From an uncultured Sphingomonadaceae bacterium (lineage in GTDB: Bacteria; Pseudomonadota; Alphaproteobacteria; Sphingomonadales; Sphingomonadaceae), in NCBI GenBank assembly GCA_937995515.1, contig CALKJZ010000004.1:20852-84851 (forward strand): a stretch of DNA of 64,000 nucleotides, written 5' to 3'. The notes under the pieces were generated by a model. That model searched no databases and was not told where the DNA came from. It worked only from the letters and a program-made list of their open reading frames with translations. A program made the translations under genes and the position numbers. Positions within the stretch are counted from its first letter, which is position 1, and every line of letters begins with the position of its first letter. Of this stretch, positions 1 through 9,159 are shown in pieces.

Positions 1-444
1 CACGGCGGGCCGGCGTGCGAGCGCGCGTGCAAGCGCCACCCGCTGCTGCTGCCCGCCCGAAAGCGCGCCCGGAAGCCGGTCTTCGAGGCCCTCGAGATGG
101 ACGGCGGCCAGCAGCGCCTGCGCCTCGGCGCGCGAGGCGCCCGCGGCCATCACATTGGCAAGCGCTGTCATGTGCGGAAACAGGCCATAGGCCTGGAACA
201 GCAGCCCGACCCGCCGCCGGTGGGCGGGGACAAGGATGCCCCGGGCGCTGTCCATCCAGGTCTCGCCGGCCACCCGCACATGGCCCGAGGCGCCCCTGTG
301 CAGGCCGGCGATGCAGCGAAGAACGCTGGTCTTGCCGGCGCCCGAGCGGCCCACCAGCGCCACAACCTCGCCGGGGGCGACACGGAGGACGACCTCGAGC
401 CGGACGGGCGCGGCCGCGCGGAGTGCGAGATCGAGCCCGTTCAT
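1..444 (-). CDS. modC: Molybdate ABC transporter ATP-binding protein ModC (partial, 3' end off the window)
   Basis: ATPase that powers molybdate import through ModB at the inner face of the cytoplasmic membrane. The first 148 residues are visible. Walker A GRSGAGKT lies near residues 32-39, a Q-loop (LLFQAYGLFPHM) follows, and the ABC signature LSGGQQQR sits near the cut end. Walker B, the H-loop and any C-terminal Mop/TOBE domain lie outside the window. The ATG start (444-442) overlaps the modB stop as ATGA, so the two are translationally coupled. Substrate is assigned from the adjacent ModA and ModB; the ATPase alone could also fit sulfate or tungstate systems. Confidence 0.93.
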   Translation of the reverse strand, partial: MNGLDLALRAAAPVRLEVVLRVAPGEVVALVGRSGAGKTSVLRCIAGLHRGASGHVRVAGETWMDSARGILVPAHRRRVGLLFQAYGLFPHMTALANVMAAGASRAEAQALLAAVHLEGLEDRLPGALSGGQQQRVALARALARRPAV

Positions 445-1067
445 GGCCCAAGCCGGATCGCGCCGCGCCGGCCGGCGAGCAGGAAGGTGAGGGTGACGGT
501 GACGAGCGAGACGGCGAGCAGGACCAGCGACATGGCCGCCGCACCCTCTTCGTCGAGCGCCTGCACCCGGTCGTAGATCGAAAGCGCAAGCGTCCGCGTC
601 TCCCCGGGAATGGCGCCGCCCACCATCAGCACCACGCCGAACTCGCCCAGCGTGTGGGCAAAGGCGAGCACCGCGCCGGTTGCGATCCCGGGCCAGGCCA
701 GCGGCAGCTCCACCCGCACGAAGGCCTGCCACGGGCTCATGCCGCAGCTGGCAGCCGCCTCGCGCAGCGCAGCGCCGACCCCCTCGAAGGCCCGCTGTGC
801 GGGCTGCACGGCAAATGGCAGGTTCACCAGCACCGAGGCGAGGAGGATGCCGGCAAAGGAGAAGGCGAGGCTGCCACCGGTAAGCGCGGCCCAGGCGCGG
901 CCGGCCAGAGTCTCGGGGCCCATCGCGGCCAAAAGGTAGAAGCCCATCACCGTGGGCGGGAGGACGAGCGGCAGCACCACCGCGGCCTCGATCACCGGCC
1001 GCCAGCGCCAGCCGGTCGTCGCCAGCCAGCGCCCCAGCGGCACGGCCACAGGCAGGAGCAGGGCCAC
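441..1067 (-). CDS. modB: Molybdate ABC transporter permease ModB
   Basis: Inner-membrane permease of the ModABC molybdate importer. Hydrophobic segments cover most of the 208 residues, and the family EAA-type loop is seen as EAAASCGMSPWQAFVRVELPLAWPG, ending in the ATPase-docking glycine; LGEFG follows further on. The start is a problem. The annotated GTG at 1067 cuts the first membrane helix in half. The frame stays open back to the modA stop (TGA 1121-1119), and the extra residues L-D-W-T-A-L-L-L-S-L-E-L-G restore a normal first helix. No ATG, GTG or TTG precedes them, so a CTG at 1115 is a possible rare start. The family is usually about 220-230 residues. Confidence 0.9.
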   Translation of the reverse strand: MALLLPVAVPLGRWLATTGWRWRPVIEAAVVLPLVLPPTVMGFYLLAAMGPETLAGRAWAALTGGSLAFSFAGILLASVLVNLPFAVQPAQRAFEGVGAALREAAASCGMSPWQAFVRVELPLAWPGIATGAVLAFAHTLGEFGVVLMVGGAIPGETRTLALSIYDRVQALDEEGAAAMSLVLLAVSLVTVTLTFLLAGRRGAIRLGP

Positions 1068-1118
1068 GGTGAGCGCGCCGAGCTCCAGCGAGAGGAGAAG
1101 GGCCGTCCAGTCCAGGGT

Positions 1119-1910
1119 TCAGCCCCTGTCGGGAAGGATGAAGCCGTAGCGCGCGAGGATGGCCCGCGCCCCCGGCCCGCGCAGCCACGCATGGAACGCG
1201 CGCGCCGCCTCGCCCGCGCCCTTCAGCAGCACCATCCGCTGGCGCAGCGGCTGGTGCATCGTCGCCGGGATTGGCACGTGCCGCGCGGCCCGCGGGAAGG
1301 TGGGGGCGAGGACGAGCGAGAGCGCCACGATGCCGCCGCTTGCGCCCCCTGCCAGCGCAAACTGGAGCGCCTGGGCGACATTCTCGCCGAACACGAGGGC
1401 GGGGCGGATGGCCTCCCACAGGCCGGCCGCGCGAAGCGCCTCCTCGGCACGAAGGCCGTATGGCGCGTGCTCCGGGTTGGCGATGGCGAGCCGGCGCACG
1501 CGGCCGGCCCGCAGCCGCTCGCCAAGCCCGCGCATCTCAGGGTCGAGCGGGAGATCCGAGCCCGGCGGGGCGACGAGCACGATCCGCCCGATTGCGTAGA
1601 GCGCGCCGCGGTCCACCGTGCGCCCGGCGTCGGCAAGCCGGAACACGAAATCCTCGTCGGCCGAGAAAAAGAGCTCGAAGGGCGCCCCGGCCATGATCTG
1701 CTGGAAGACCTGGCCCGAAGACCCATAGACGGGGCGGATGGCCATGCCCGTCTCGCGCCGGAAGACGCGCACAAGCTCGTCCATTGCAAAGCGCAGGTCG
1801 GCGGCGGCTGCCACGAGCGGGCCCGCGGTGCTCCGGCGCTGCGCGTGCGCCGCCGCTGGCGCAAGCGCGGACACGAGAAGGCCGCGGAGGATTGACCGCC
1901 GGTCGGGCAT
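1119..1910 (-). CDS. modA: Molybdate ABC transporter substrate-binding protein ModA
   Basis: Periplasmic protein that captures molybdate (or tungstate) and delivers it to ModB. 263 residues from ATG 1910. The N-terminus M-P-D-R-R-S-I-L-R-G followed by a hydrophobic stretch and A-H-A looks like a signal peptide, possibly Tat type because of the paired arginines. The mature part has typical family patterns: AAADLRFAMDEL, YGSSGQVFQQIMAGAPFELFFSAD and NPEHAPYG. It is the first gene of modABC. An upstream in-frame ATG at 1967 would add 19 residues before the signal peptide and is less likely. The operon is divergent from a ModE-type regulator, its probable controller. Confidence 0.94.
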   Translation of the reverse strand: MPDRRSILRGLLVSALAPAAAHAQRRSTAGPLVAAAADLRFAMDELVRVFRRETGMAIRPVYGSSGQVFQQIMAGAPFELFFSADEDFVFRLADAGRTVDRGALYAIGRIVLVAPPGSDLPLDPEMRGLGERLRAGRVRRLAIANPEHAPYGLRAEEALRAAGLWEAIRPALVFGENVAQALQFALAGGASGGIVALSLVLAPTFPRAARHVPIPATMHQPLRQRMVLLKGAGEAARAFHAWLRGPGARAILARYGFILPDRG

Positions 1911-2033
1911 GGCGCAGGGCTTTCGCAATATTCCGCGGTATACAGCAGGAGGCCGCATGCCACGCAAGCCTCAGGTGCAGGGGTTTGACAGCCGCCCGGG
2001 CTCCGGCGAAGCTCGGGGTGGGGAGACGGGCTG

Positions 2034-2375
2034 GTGGCAGGCCGCTGGAAGCTCAAGGCACAGCTTCTTGCAGGCGAGGAGATTGCGCTCGGGCCGGGCA
2101 AGGCCGACCTGCTTGCCGCTATCGATGCGCATGGCTCGATCTCGGCGGCCGCGCGCGCCATGGGGCTCAGCTACCGGCGCGCGTGGCTGATGGTTGCCAC
2201 CATGAACCGCTGCTTTGCAAGGCCGCTTGTCGAGACGCGCCAAGGTGGCATGGCCGGCGCGCGGCTGACAGGCGAGGGCAGGGCGGTGCTGGCCGCCTAT
2301 CGCGCGCTCGAGGCGGAGCTTGCCGCGGCCGGCGCGGCGAGCTGTGCCGCGCTTGCGGCGCGGCTGCGGGACTGA
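2034..2375 (+). CDS. ModE-type winged-helix regulator (DNA-binding domain only)
   Basis: 113 residues from a GTG start. It matches the N-terminal DNA-binding domain of ModE/LysR-like proteins: SISAAARAMGLSYRRAWLMV is the helix-turn-helix, followed by the wing region with RQGGMAGARLTGEG. Full-length ModE carries two C-terminal Mop/TOBE domains that bind molybdate; these are absent here, so either it senses molybdate differently or the sensing part is separate. It is divergent from modABC with about 120 bp between, a position that suggests control of the transporter. No clear ModE box could be recognised in that gap. Confidence 0.8.
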   Translation: MAGRWKLKAQLLAGEEIALGPGKADLLAAIDAHGSISAAARAMGLSYRRAWLMVATMNRCFARPLVETRQGGMAGARLTGEGRAVLAAYRALEAELAAAGAASCAALAARLRD

Positions 2376-2598
2376 GCTCGCGACATTTTTGCCACACATC
2401 GCGCGCACACGCACGCAACCCCTTTGCACCATGGGGATTTCGTGGTGAACTAAGCGGCGCTGCGGCCCAGGGTGCAGCGGGCAGGGGTGCCAACGGGTGG
2501 CGCGGCCTGCTGCTTCGGGGCAGTCAGCCGACAGGCCGCTGGCGGGTCGTTGGGGCCCTCAAGGGTCTCAGGGGGTGCCCGCAAGGCGAGAAAGGGGG

Positions 2599-5508
2599 AT
2601 GGGTTCCGTGCGATTGAGCCAAGTCGTTCCGCTGCTGCTGGCCTCGGCACTCGCCGTGCCGGCCAATGCCCAGGGCCAGCCGGCCGCCGACGGGGAGGAG
2701 GCGCGCGAGGCCATCATCATCACCGGCTCGCGCATCCGCCGGGTGCTCGAGGAAAGCGCCGTGCCGCTGCAGATCTTTGCAACCGAGGATCTCCGCCGCG
2801 AGAGCATCAACAGCCCCGAGCAGTTCATTGCCTTCCTCACCTCGAACGGGCAGGGCCTCGACAATCTCGCCTCCAATGCCGATGTCGTCTCGGGCCAGGC
2901 GCGCGGCAACAATGGCGCCTCGTCGGCCAACCTGCGCAACCAGGGCGCGGCGGCCACGCTCATCCTGCTGAACGGGCGCCGGGTGCCTGCCCACGGCCTG
3001 AACGGCGGGATCGTCGACATCAACCAGATCCCGCTGTTTGCCGTCGGCCGGATCGAGGTTCTGAAGGATGGCGCCTCGGCCATCTATGGCACCGATGCCG
3101 TGGGCGGGGTCATCAACTTCATCACCGACCGCAACTTCAAGGGCGTGCAGGCGCAGGCCTTCTTCGACAAGACCGAGGCGGGCGGCGGCGACATTTTCCG
3201 CGCCTCGTTCAAGGGCGGGATCGGCGATCTCGAATCCCGGCGCTTCAATGTGATGGGCGCGGTCTCGGTCTCCGAACACCGCGAGCTGCGCGGGGATCAG
3301 CGCAGCTTCGTGAACACCTTCCAGCCCAACCGCGGGCTTTCGGTCGACACGCGCGGCACGCCGTTTGGCACCATCTTCCCGCTCGGGGTCGGCCCCAACA
3401 CGCCGCAGGGCACGGTCATCGCCTCGGGTGCAACCGCGCCCCTCATCCCCGGCACCTCGATCCGGGCCAGTGCCGGCATCAACCCGCTCCGGCTTCCCGG
3501 CGGGCCGGGCTGCGACGTGATCGACGGGCAGTCCGACTATGATTTCCTGCTGTGGGACATCCCGGGCGCGCGCTTTGCCTGCGCCTGGGACACCGGCCGC
3601 GCGGCGGTGCTGCAGCAGCCGATCAAGACGATCTCCTACCTCGTGCGCGGCACGGCGCGGTTCGGCAGCCACGAGCTGTTTGCCGAGCTCACCGGATCGG
3701 ACGCCGACAGCGCTAAGCGCTTCTCCAACCTCCAGCTCGTGCCCAATCTTTCGACCCAGAATTTCGCCTATCCGCGCACCGCGCAGAATGCCGCCACCTA
3801 CGACCGGGTGTTCAACGCCCTGGTGGCCGCCTTCCCCGGCGACCCGCTGCTCGAAGCGCGCCGCGGTCTCCCCATTGCCTATCGCTGGCGCTGCATCGAG
3901 TGCGGCCGGCGCGAGATCGAGACGAACACGAGGACGCTGCGGGCGAGCCTCGGCGCCGAGGGCCCGCTGGCGGGTGAATGGGAATATCGCCTCGCAGGCT
4001 CCTACGGCTGGTCGGAAGCCGTCTCGGTTCTCGGAGGCGGCTATTATTTCCGCGACAGCGTGCGCGACGCGCAGGGCAACATCGTCTCGCGCGGGATCAT
4101 CGATGCCCTGAACCTCGGCATCATCAACCCCTTCCTGCTCCCGGGCGAGACCCAGTCCGCCGAGGCGCTGGCGCTTCTTGAGTCAACCTCCGCGCGCGGG
4201 GTCAAGCTCTATGGCGGCAAGTTCGAGCTCTTGCAGATCGATGGCTCGGTCGCCGGCCCGCTGTTCGACCTGCCCGCCGGCCAGGTCCAGCTGGCAGCCG
4301 GCTTCGACTATCGGGAGGAAAGCTATGCCTTCAACGGCGACGAGCGCGCCGAACGCCGCGTGATCATTGCCGCGCCGTTCGACAATGCCAACGCACTCGA
4401 CGGCGTGACCCGCCGGGTGAAGGCCGCCTATGCGGAGGCGCTGATCCCGGTCTTCCAGGGGTTCAACCTCACAGCGGCCATGCGTGTCGATGATTACACG
4501 GGCTTCGGCACCACGTGGAACCCGAAGCTTTCCGCCCGCTGGGATGTGGCCGACGGCATTGCGCTGCGCGGCTCCTACAACACCGGCTTTCGCGTGCCCA
4601 CCTTCAACCAGATCTTCAACGGCACGCTCGAGCAGGTCTACACGGGTGCGGACATCGCCGACCCGGCCCGCTGCCCCGGCGGGCGGGTCGACTCGACGCG
4701 CCCGGGCTGCGATGCGATCCGGCCGCTCATCATCAGCGGCGGCAAGCCCGACCTTGGGCCGGAAGACAATGAGCAGTACAACCTCGGTCTTGTCCTCACT
4801 CCTGGCCGCAACTGGTTCTTCTCGTTCGATTACTGGAACATCCGCCGCACCGGCACGATCCAGATCCTGACCCTGCGGCAGCTTCTGGAGAACTTCGAGC
4901 TGTTCCCCGAACGGTTCGTCCGCGGGCCGGGCGGCGAGATCGTTGCCATCGACCAGCGCTGGGTCAACGCCGGGCAGACGCAAACCGAGGGTCTGGAGAT
5001 CACCATCCGCGGCGGTGGCGATCTCGGACCGGGCCGCTGGGGCTTCGGCTTCGACGGCAGCCTCCTCATCACCAAGCGCTCGCAGCTGATCCCGGGCCAG
5101 CCCTTCGGCCCGTCGGAGGTCGGTGTGTTCAGCTTCAACGGCGACCTCGGCCTGCCGTGGCGGCACAATGCGTTCGTTACCTACAACACCGGCAACTGGA
5201 CCTTCTCGCTCACCCAGATCCACCGCAAGGGCTATGCGAACCAGCTGCTTCCGGGCGTGATCTCGGGCCGGATCAACCCGCCCGACCTCGTGCGCATCAC
5301 GGAGGACTACACGATCTACAACGCCTCGGTGACGCTGGAGCCACGCGAATTCCTCCGCTTCACCGCAGGCGTGCGCAACCTGTTCGACACAGACCCGCCC
5401 TTTGCCGCCGCCTATGACAGCAACACCGGCGGCGGAAGCTCGTGGGAGCCGCGGGTTGCAGACCCTCGCGGGCGCTCCTTCACGCTGCTCGTCGAGTTCC
5501 GCTACTGA
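2599..5508 (+). CDS. TonB-dependent outer-membrane receptor
   Basis: Outer-membrane gated beta-barrel of about 969 residues that takes up a large or chelated substrate using TonB energy; the substrate is unknown. Start ATG 2599 follows a purine-rich AAAGGGGG and gives a signal peptide ending in A-N-A-Q. A segment E-A-I-I-I-T-G-S-R-I-R-R then leads into the plug domain (with LNGRRVPAHG and DGASAIYGTDAVGGVINFIT). The barrel ends in the aromatic residue pattern F-T-L-L-V-E-F-R-Y. Cysteine pairs (for example C-I-E-C near residue 433) sit in predicted loops. No TonB, permease or regulator lies beside it, as is common for sphingomonad receptors. Confidence 0.93.
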   Translation: MGSVRLSQVVPLLLASALAVPANAQGQPAADGEEAREAIIITGSRIRRVLEESAVPLQIFATEDLRRESINSPEQFIAFLTSNGQGLDNLASNADVVSGQARGNNGASSANLRNQGAAATLILLNGRRVPAHGLNGGIVDINQIPLFAVGRIEVLKDGASAIYGTDAVGGVINFITDRNFKGVQAQAFFDKTEAGGGDIFRASFKGGIGDLESRRFNVMGAVSVSEHRELRGDQRSFVNTFQPNRGLSVDTRGTPFGTIFPLGVGPNTPQGTVIASGATAPLIPGTSIRASAGINPLRLPGGPGCDVIDGQSDYDFLLWDIPGARFACAWDTGRAAVLQQPIKTISYLVRGTARFGSHELFAELTGSDADSAKRFSNLQLVPNLSTQNFAYPRTAQNAATYDRVFNALVAAFPGDPLLEARRGLPIAYRWRCIECGRREIETNTRTLRASLGAEGPLAGEWEYRLAGSYGWSEAVSVLGGGYYFRDSVRDAQGNIVSRGIIDALNLGIINPFLLPGETQSAEALALLESTSARGVKLYGGKFELLQIDGSVAGPLFDLPAGQVQLAAGFDYREESYAFNGDERAERRVIIAAPFDNANALDGVTRRVKAAYAEALIPVFQGFNLTAAMRVDDYTGFGTTWNPKLSARWDVADGIALRGSYNTGFRVPTFNQIFNGTLEQVYTGADIADPARCPGGRVDSTRPGCDAIRPLIISGGKPDLGPEDNEQYNLGLVLTPGRNWFFSFDYWNIRRTGTIQILTLRQLLENFELFPERFVRGPGGEIVAIDQRWVNAGQTQTEGLEITIRGGGDLGPGRWGFGFDGSLLITKRSQLIPGQPFGPSEVGVFSFNGDLGLPWRHNAFVTYNTGNWTFSLTQIHRKGYANQLLPGVISGRINPPDLVRITEDYTIYNASVTLEPREFLRFTAGVRNLFDTDPPFAAAYDSNTGGGSSWEPRVADPRGRSFTLLVEFRY

Positions 5509-5579
5509 GGCGAGGTGGCTCCTGCGGCAGCAGGGCCGGCCGGCACATGCGCGGGGGACACGGGCAAGGCTGCCGCGCC

Positions 5580-5629
5580 GGGGGCGAAGGGGTGGCGGCG
5601 TGGCCCCGGGAGCGGCGCCATTCGCCCCC
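5580..5629. terminator. Long stem-loop between convergent genes
   Basis: The 360-bp stretch 5509-5868 between the TonB receptor and the esterase holds no gene I can support. Inside it GGGGGCGAA (5580-5588) pairs perfectly with TTCGCCCCC (5621-5629); the 32-nt loop has a further G4/C4 pairing. It has no T-run, so a classic intrinsic terminator is not shown; a transcript-end or 3'-stabilising structure serving both convergent genes is the likeliest role. Confidence 0.35.
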
Positions 5630-5868
5630 AGGGATGCCAATGGAGCCGTCGCGGCGGGGGCGGCCTCCCCGCGGCACCGCCGCTGCCGGGCGCCTGCGGG
5701 TGGCCCGGGCGAAAGCCCGCTTTCGGCCATCAGGCCTCCGGCCGCCGGCGCAACCCTGCGTGGGCGGCGGGCAGTCGCGGCAGGTGCCGCGCAGGCCGCA
5801 GGAGCCGGGGCGCAACCCAGGGCCAGCCCGGCACGGCCTCGCGCCGGCGGCGATGGCCCGGGGCGCGC

Positions 5869-6870
5869 TCAGCGGCGGCGGAAATCGGGCCAGCGGCAGA
5901 AGGGCACTGGCTTTCCATCGGCATCGAGGCAGGGCTCGTGCCCGGCGCGACCGGTGCCCGGAAGCGCCCATTCCATCCCGCGCCGGATCGCCTCGAAATA
6001 GACGCTGGCATGGTCCTCGTCGGGAATGACGCGCGATTCCAGCACCAGCGAGGGATAGTTGCGCGAGCGCAGGCCTGCGACCATCTCGTCCATGTCCTCG
6101 ACCATGGCGAAGCGGGACAGGCTGTGCGGCTCGGTGTCCGGGTCGGGCACCGTCTCCCGGCTGCCGATCAGGAAGAACACCTCTGCCGGAAGGTCGCGGT
6201 TGCGCATGGCAAAGGCGCGCTCGCGCGCGATCATCACCCGGCGGCCGTACCAGAGCGACGGGCTGATGAGGATATATTTCCGGAACATCCGCGGCTCGGT
6301 CAGGAGCACATGGGTGCCGAACAGCCCGCCATAGCTGTGGCCGGCGTAGATGCGCCGCGCCGGGTCGATTCGGTAGCGCGCCTCGAGGAAGGGGAAGACC
6401 TCGTCGCGGATGTGGCGGCGGTAGCCCTCTGCCTCGCCATAGACGACCGGCCGGTCGGGCATGGTGGGCCGCGCGTCAATGTCTCCGTGCGGGGTCGGGG
6501 TGTAATCCCGGCGGCGGCTCTGGACGCCGTCGTCGCCCACCGCATAGCCGAGCCCGACGATGATGGCATCTTCCAGCACCGCGCCGCCGCCGCGCAGCCG
6601 GGCGTGGATCCCGCGGATGAGGGGGAAGCTCTGCGGGCTGTCGGTGGTGAACAGCACCGGGTAGCGCCGCTCCGGGTTGGCGTGGTAGCCGGGCGGAAGC
6701 GCGACGTGCAGCTCATAGTCGCGGCCCAGCGCCTCGGCGCGGATGCGGTGCACATGCGTGTTGGGAAGGGTAACAGGCGGGGCGTCTGCCCCCGTGGCGG
6801 GCGCTGCCGCAGGCGGGAGGGCGACAAGGATTGCCGCTGCCCACGCGCGCGCCGGGTGCCGGCGCCTCAT
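5869..6870 (-). CDS. Secreted alpha/beta-hydrolase, putative esterase (Fes/IroE-like fold)
   Basis: 333 residues with an N-terminal signal peptide (hydrophobic A-W-A-A-A-I-L-V-A-L then A-A-A-P-A), so periplasmic or exported. The nucleophile elbow G-H-S-Y-G lies near residue 179, and a late D-E-D-H segment probably supplies the acid and the histidine (V-I-P-D-E-D-H-A-S-V). The pattern RYPVLFTTDSP and the pair SPSLWYG resemble the putative esterase family (COG2819) that includes siderophore esterases. Substrate unknown; the TonB receptor lies just beyond on the opposite strand, so ferric-siderophore hydrolysis is possible but unproven. Its ATG overlaps the parC stop (ATGA), so it is coupled to parC. 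Confidence 0.82.
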   Translation of the reverse strand: MRRRHPARAWAAAILVALPPAAAPATGADAPPVTLPNTHVHRIRAEALGRDYELHVALPPGYHANPERRYPVLFTTDSPQSFPLIRGIHARLRGGGAVLEDAIIVGLGYAVGDDGVQSRRRDYTPTPHGDIDARPTMPDRPVVYGEAEGYRRHIRDEVFPFLEARYRIDPARRIYAGHSYGGLFGTHVLLTEPRMFRKYILISPSLWYGRRVMIARERAFAMRNRDLPAEVFFLIGSRETVPDPDTEPHSLSRFAMVEDMDEMVAGLRSRNYPSLVLESRVIPDEDHASVYFEAIRRGMEWALPGTGRAGHEPCLDADGKPVPFCRWPDFRRR

Positions 6871-9113
6871 GCGGCAAACCGGCCGGGGCGGGGAAAGCCG
6901 GTGGGCGGCAGCCGCCCGGCGCCCCCGCGCGGGCCGAGCCAGGGCGAAAGGTCGGTCTCGGTGCGCACCCGGCCGCTGTCGCCGCCCATCGGCCAGGAGA
7001 GTCCGTCGGCAAGCCGCAGCGTGGTGGCATCGGCGAGCCCGCCATCGCGGTATTTCTGCAGCGCCACCCCCTGGCCGCCCTCCTGCTCGGGGATTTCGGC
7101 AAGCGGCACGATGAGGAGCTTGCGGTTCTCGCCGATGAGGGCTGCATGGTCGTGCCCGGGGCCGATCGCGCGCGCAACCGCAAGCCGGGCGCCCGCGCGC
7201 GGCCGCATCAGCTGCCGGCCCTTGCGCGTTTCGGCAAGCAGTGCCGCCATGGGGGCGATGAAGCCCCGCCCGTCGGAGGCGACGAGGAGCAGCCGCCCGC
7301 CATCCTGCGCGCGCAGCATGGCAACTGCGCTTTCGCCGGCCGGCCAGTCGAGCATCAGGCTGAGCGGCTCGCCGAAGCCGCGCCCCCCGGGAAGCGCATG
7401 GGGCAGGAGGGTGAAGGCGCGGCCGCTGGGCGCAAGCAGCACCAGCCGGTCGGTTGACTCGGCGTGCAGGGAGAGGCCCGGTCCGTCGCCCTCCTTGAAC
7501 CGGCAGGCCGAAAGCGCCTCGGCGTCGGCATGGCCCTTCATGGTGCGGATCCAGCCCTTGGCGGACAGGATGACGGTGAGCGCCTCGCGCTCGACCATCG
7601 CGGCCAGCGGCACCGCCTCCACCTGCGGGGCCTCGGCGAGTGTCGTGCGGCGGCGGCCGAGCGGAGTCTCGGGCCCATATTCGGCGGCAAGCGCGGCCAG
7701 TTCGCGCTTGAGCGCGGCGCGCTGGCGCGCCGGCGAGCCGACGAGCGCCTCGAGGCTCTCGCGCTCGGCGAGGAGGGTGTCGCGCTCGCGGGCAATCTCC
7801 ATCTCCTCGAGCCGCCGCAGCGCCCGCAGCCGCATGTTGAGGATCGCCTCGGCCTGCCGCTCGGAGAGCGCGAAGGCCTCCATCAGCGCTGCGCGCGGAT
7901 GATCCTCCTCGCGGACGATGCGGATCACCTCGTCGAGGTTGAGAAAGGCTTTGAGATAGCCCTCGAGCAGGTCCAGCCGGTCGGCGATGGCTGCAAGCCG
8001 GTGGCGCGCGCGCCGCACCAGAATGTCTTGCCGGTGGTCGAGCCAGGCCATGAGTGCGGCCCGCAGCCCCATCACCTGCGGCGTGCGCGCCCTGTCGAGC
8101 ACATTGATGTTGAGCGGGACGCGGACCTCGAGGTCGGTCAGCCGGAAGAGGCTTTCCATCAGCATCTCGGGCGCCACGTTGCGGTTGCGGGGCTCGAGCA
8201 CGATCCGGATCGCCGCGTCGCTCTCGTCGCGCACGTCCTCGAGGATGGGGAGCCTGCGCTCGGCGATCAGCGCGGCCACCTGCTCGATGAGCCGGCTTTT
8301 GTGCACCTGAAACGGAATTTCCGTCACCACGGCCGCCCAGGTGCCCCGGCCGAGGTCCTCGCGGTGCCAGCGCGCGCGCAGCCGCATCGCGCCCCGACCG
8401 GTGGCATAGGCCTCCAGCAGGCTTGCGGCCGGCTCGACGAGCACGCCGCCGGTTGGAAAATCGGGCCCCGGCATCAGCGCGAGGAGGTCGGCAAGCGGGG
8501 TCTGCGGGTCGTCGAGCAGGCGGGTGGCGGCGGCTGCAATCTCGGCGACATTGTGCGGCGGGATGCTGGTCGCCATGCCGACTGCGATCCCGCTTGCGCC
8601 ATTGGCAAGCAGGTTGGGAAAGGCAGCCGGAAACAGCTCCGGCTCCTCCTCCTCGCCGTTGTAGGTGGGGCGGAAGGGCACGGTCTCGTCGTCCACGCCG
8701 TCCATCAGCAGGATCGCCGCGCGCGTCAGCCGCGCCTCGGTATAGCGCATGGCGGCTGCGCCATCGCCATCCACATTGCCGAAATTGCCCTGCCCTTCCA
8801 CAAGCGGGTAGCGGAGCGCAAAATCCTGCGCGAGGCGCACCATTGCGTCGTAGACGGACTGGTCGCCGTGCGGGTGGTACTTGCCGATCACATCGCCCAC
8901 CACCCGCGCGCACTTCTTGAACGCGGCATCCGGATCGAGCCGGAGGAGCCGCATGGCCCAGAGAAGCCGGCGGTGGACAGGCTTCAGCCCGTCGCGCACA
9001 TCGGGAAGCGAGCGGGCAGTGATGGTGGAGAGCGCATAGACGAGGTAGCGATCGGAAAGCGCGTCGGCAAACGGCGTGTCGAGAATGCCCGGCCCGGGCG
9101 CATCGGGGCTCAT
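6867..9113 (-). CDS. parC: DNA topoisomerase IV subunit A ParC
   Basis: Breakage-reunion subunit of topoisomerase IV, which decatenates daughter chromosomes together with ParE. 748 residues from ATG 9113 (M-S-P-D-A-P). The N-terminal part reads [20 protein letters not shown], then [14 protein letters not shown] of the quinolone-resistance region, and the catalytic tyrosine is Y124 in [11 protein letters not shown] coiled region (about 430-520) and a shortened C-terminal beta-pinwheel follow; no GyrA box is seen, which favours ParC over GyrA. It is last but one in the run rnc-era-recO-parC-esterase, all on the minus strand. Confidence 0.95.
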   Translation of the reverse strand: MSPDAPGPGILDTPFADALSDRYLVYALSTITARSLPDVRDGLKPVHRRLLWAMRLLRLDPDAAFKKCARVVGDVIGKYHPHGDQSVYDAMVRLAQDFALRYPLVEGQGNFGNVDGDGAAAMRYTEARLTRAAILLMDGVDDETVPFRPTYNGEEEEPELFPAAFPNLLANGASGIAVGMATSIPPHNVAEIAAAATRLLDDPQTPLADLLALMPGPDFPTGGVLVEPAASLLEAYATGRGAMRLRARWHREDLGRGTWAAVVTEIPFQVHKSRLIEQVAALIAERRLPILEDVRDESDAAIRIVLEPRNRNVAPEMLMESLFRLTDLEVRVPLNINVLDRARTPQVMGLRAALMAWLDHRQDILVRRARHRLAAIADRLDLLEGYLKAFLNLDEVIRIVREEDHPRAALMEAFALSERQAEAILNMRLRALRRLEEMEIARERDTLLAERESLEALVGSPARQRAALKRELAALAAEYGPETPLGRRRTTLAEAPQVEAVPLAAMVEREALTVILSAKGWIRTMKGHADAEALSACRFKEGDGPGLSLHAESTDRLVLLAPSGRAFTLLPHALPGGRGFGEPLSLMLDWPAGESAVAMLRAQDGGRLLLVASDGRGFIAPMAALLAETRKGRQLMRPRAGARLAVARAIGPGHDHAALIGENRKLLIVPLAEIPEQEGGQGVALQKYRDGGLADATTLRLADGLSWPMGGDSGRVRTETDLSPWLGPRGGAGRLPPTGFPRPGRFAA

Positions 9114-9159
9114 GCCCGGCGCTTTAGGCCCGCGCGGCTGAGCGCGCCAGAGGTTCGGC

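Noticed and set aside
1911..2033. ModE box between modA and the ModE-type gene
   Set aside because: AATATTCCGCGGTATAC shows partial symmetry only and does not match a ModE operator well enough.
2376..2598. Cobalamin riboswitch before the first TonB receptor
   Set aside because: No B12-box or other conserved riboswitch block could be recognised.
6871..8913. Upstream extension of the esterase frame through parC
   Set aside because: The extra part lies inside parC in another frame and is repetitive Arg/Ala-rich; the esterase begins at 6870 with a signal peptide.
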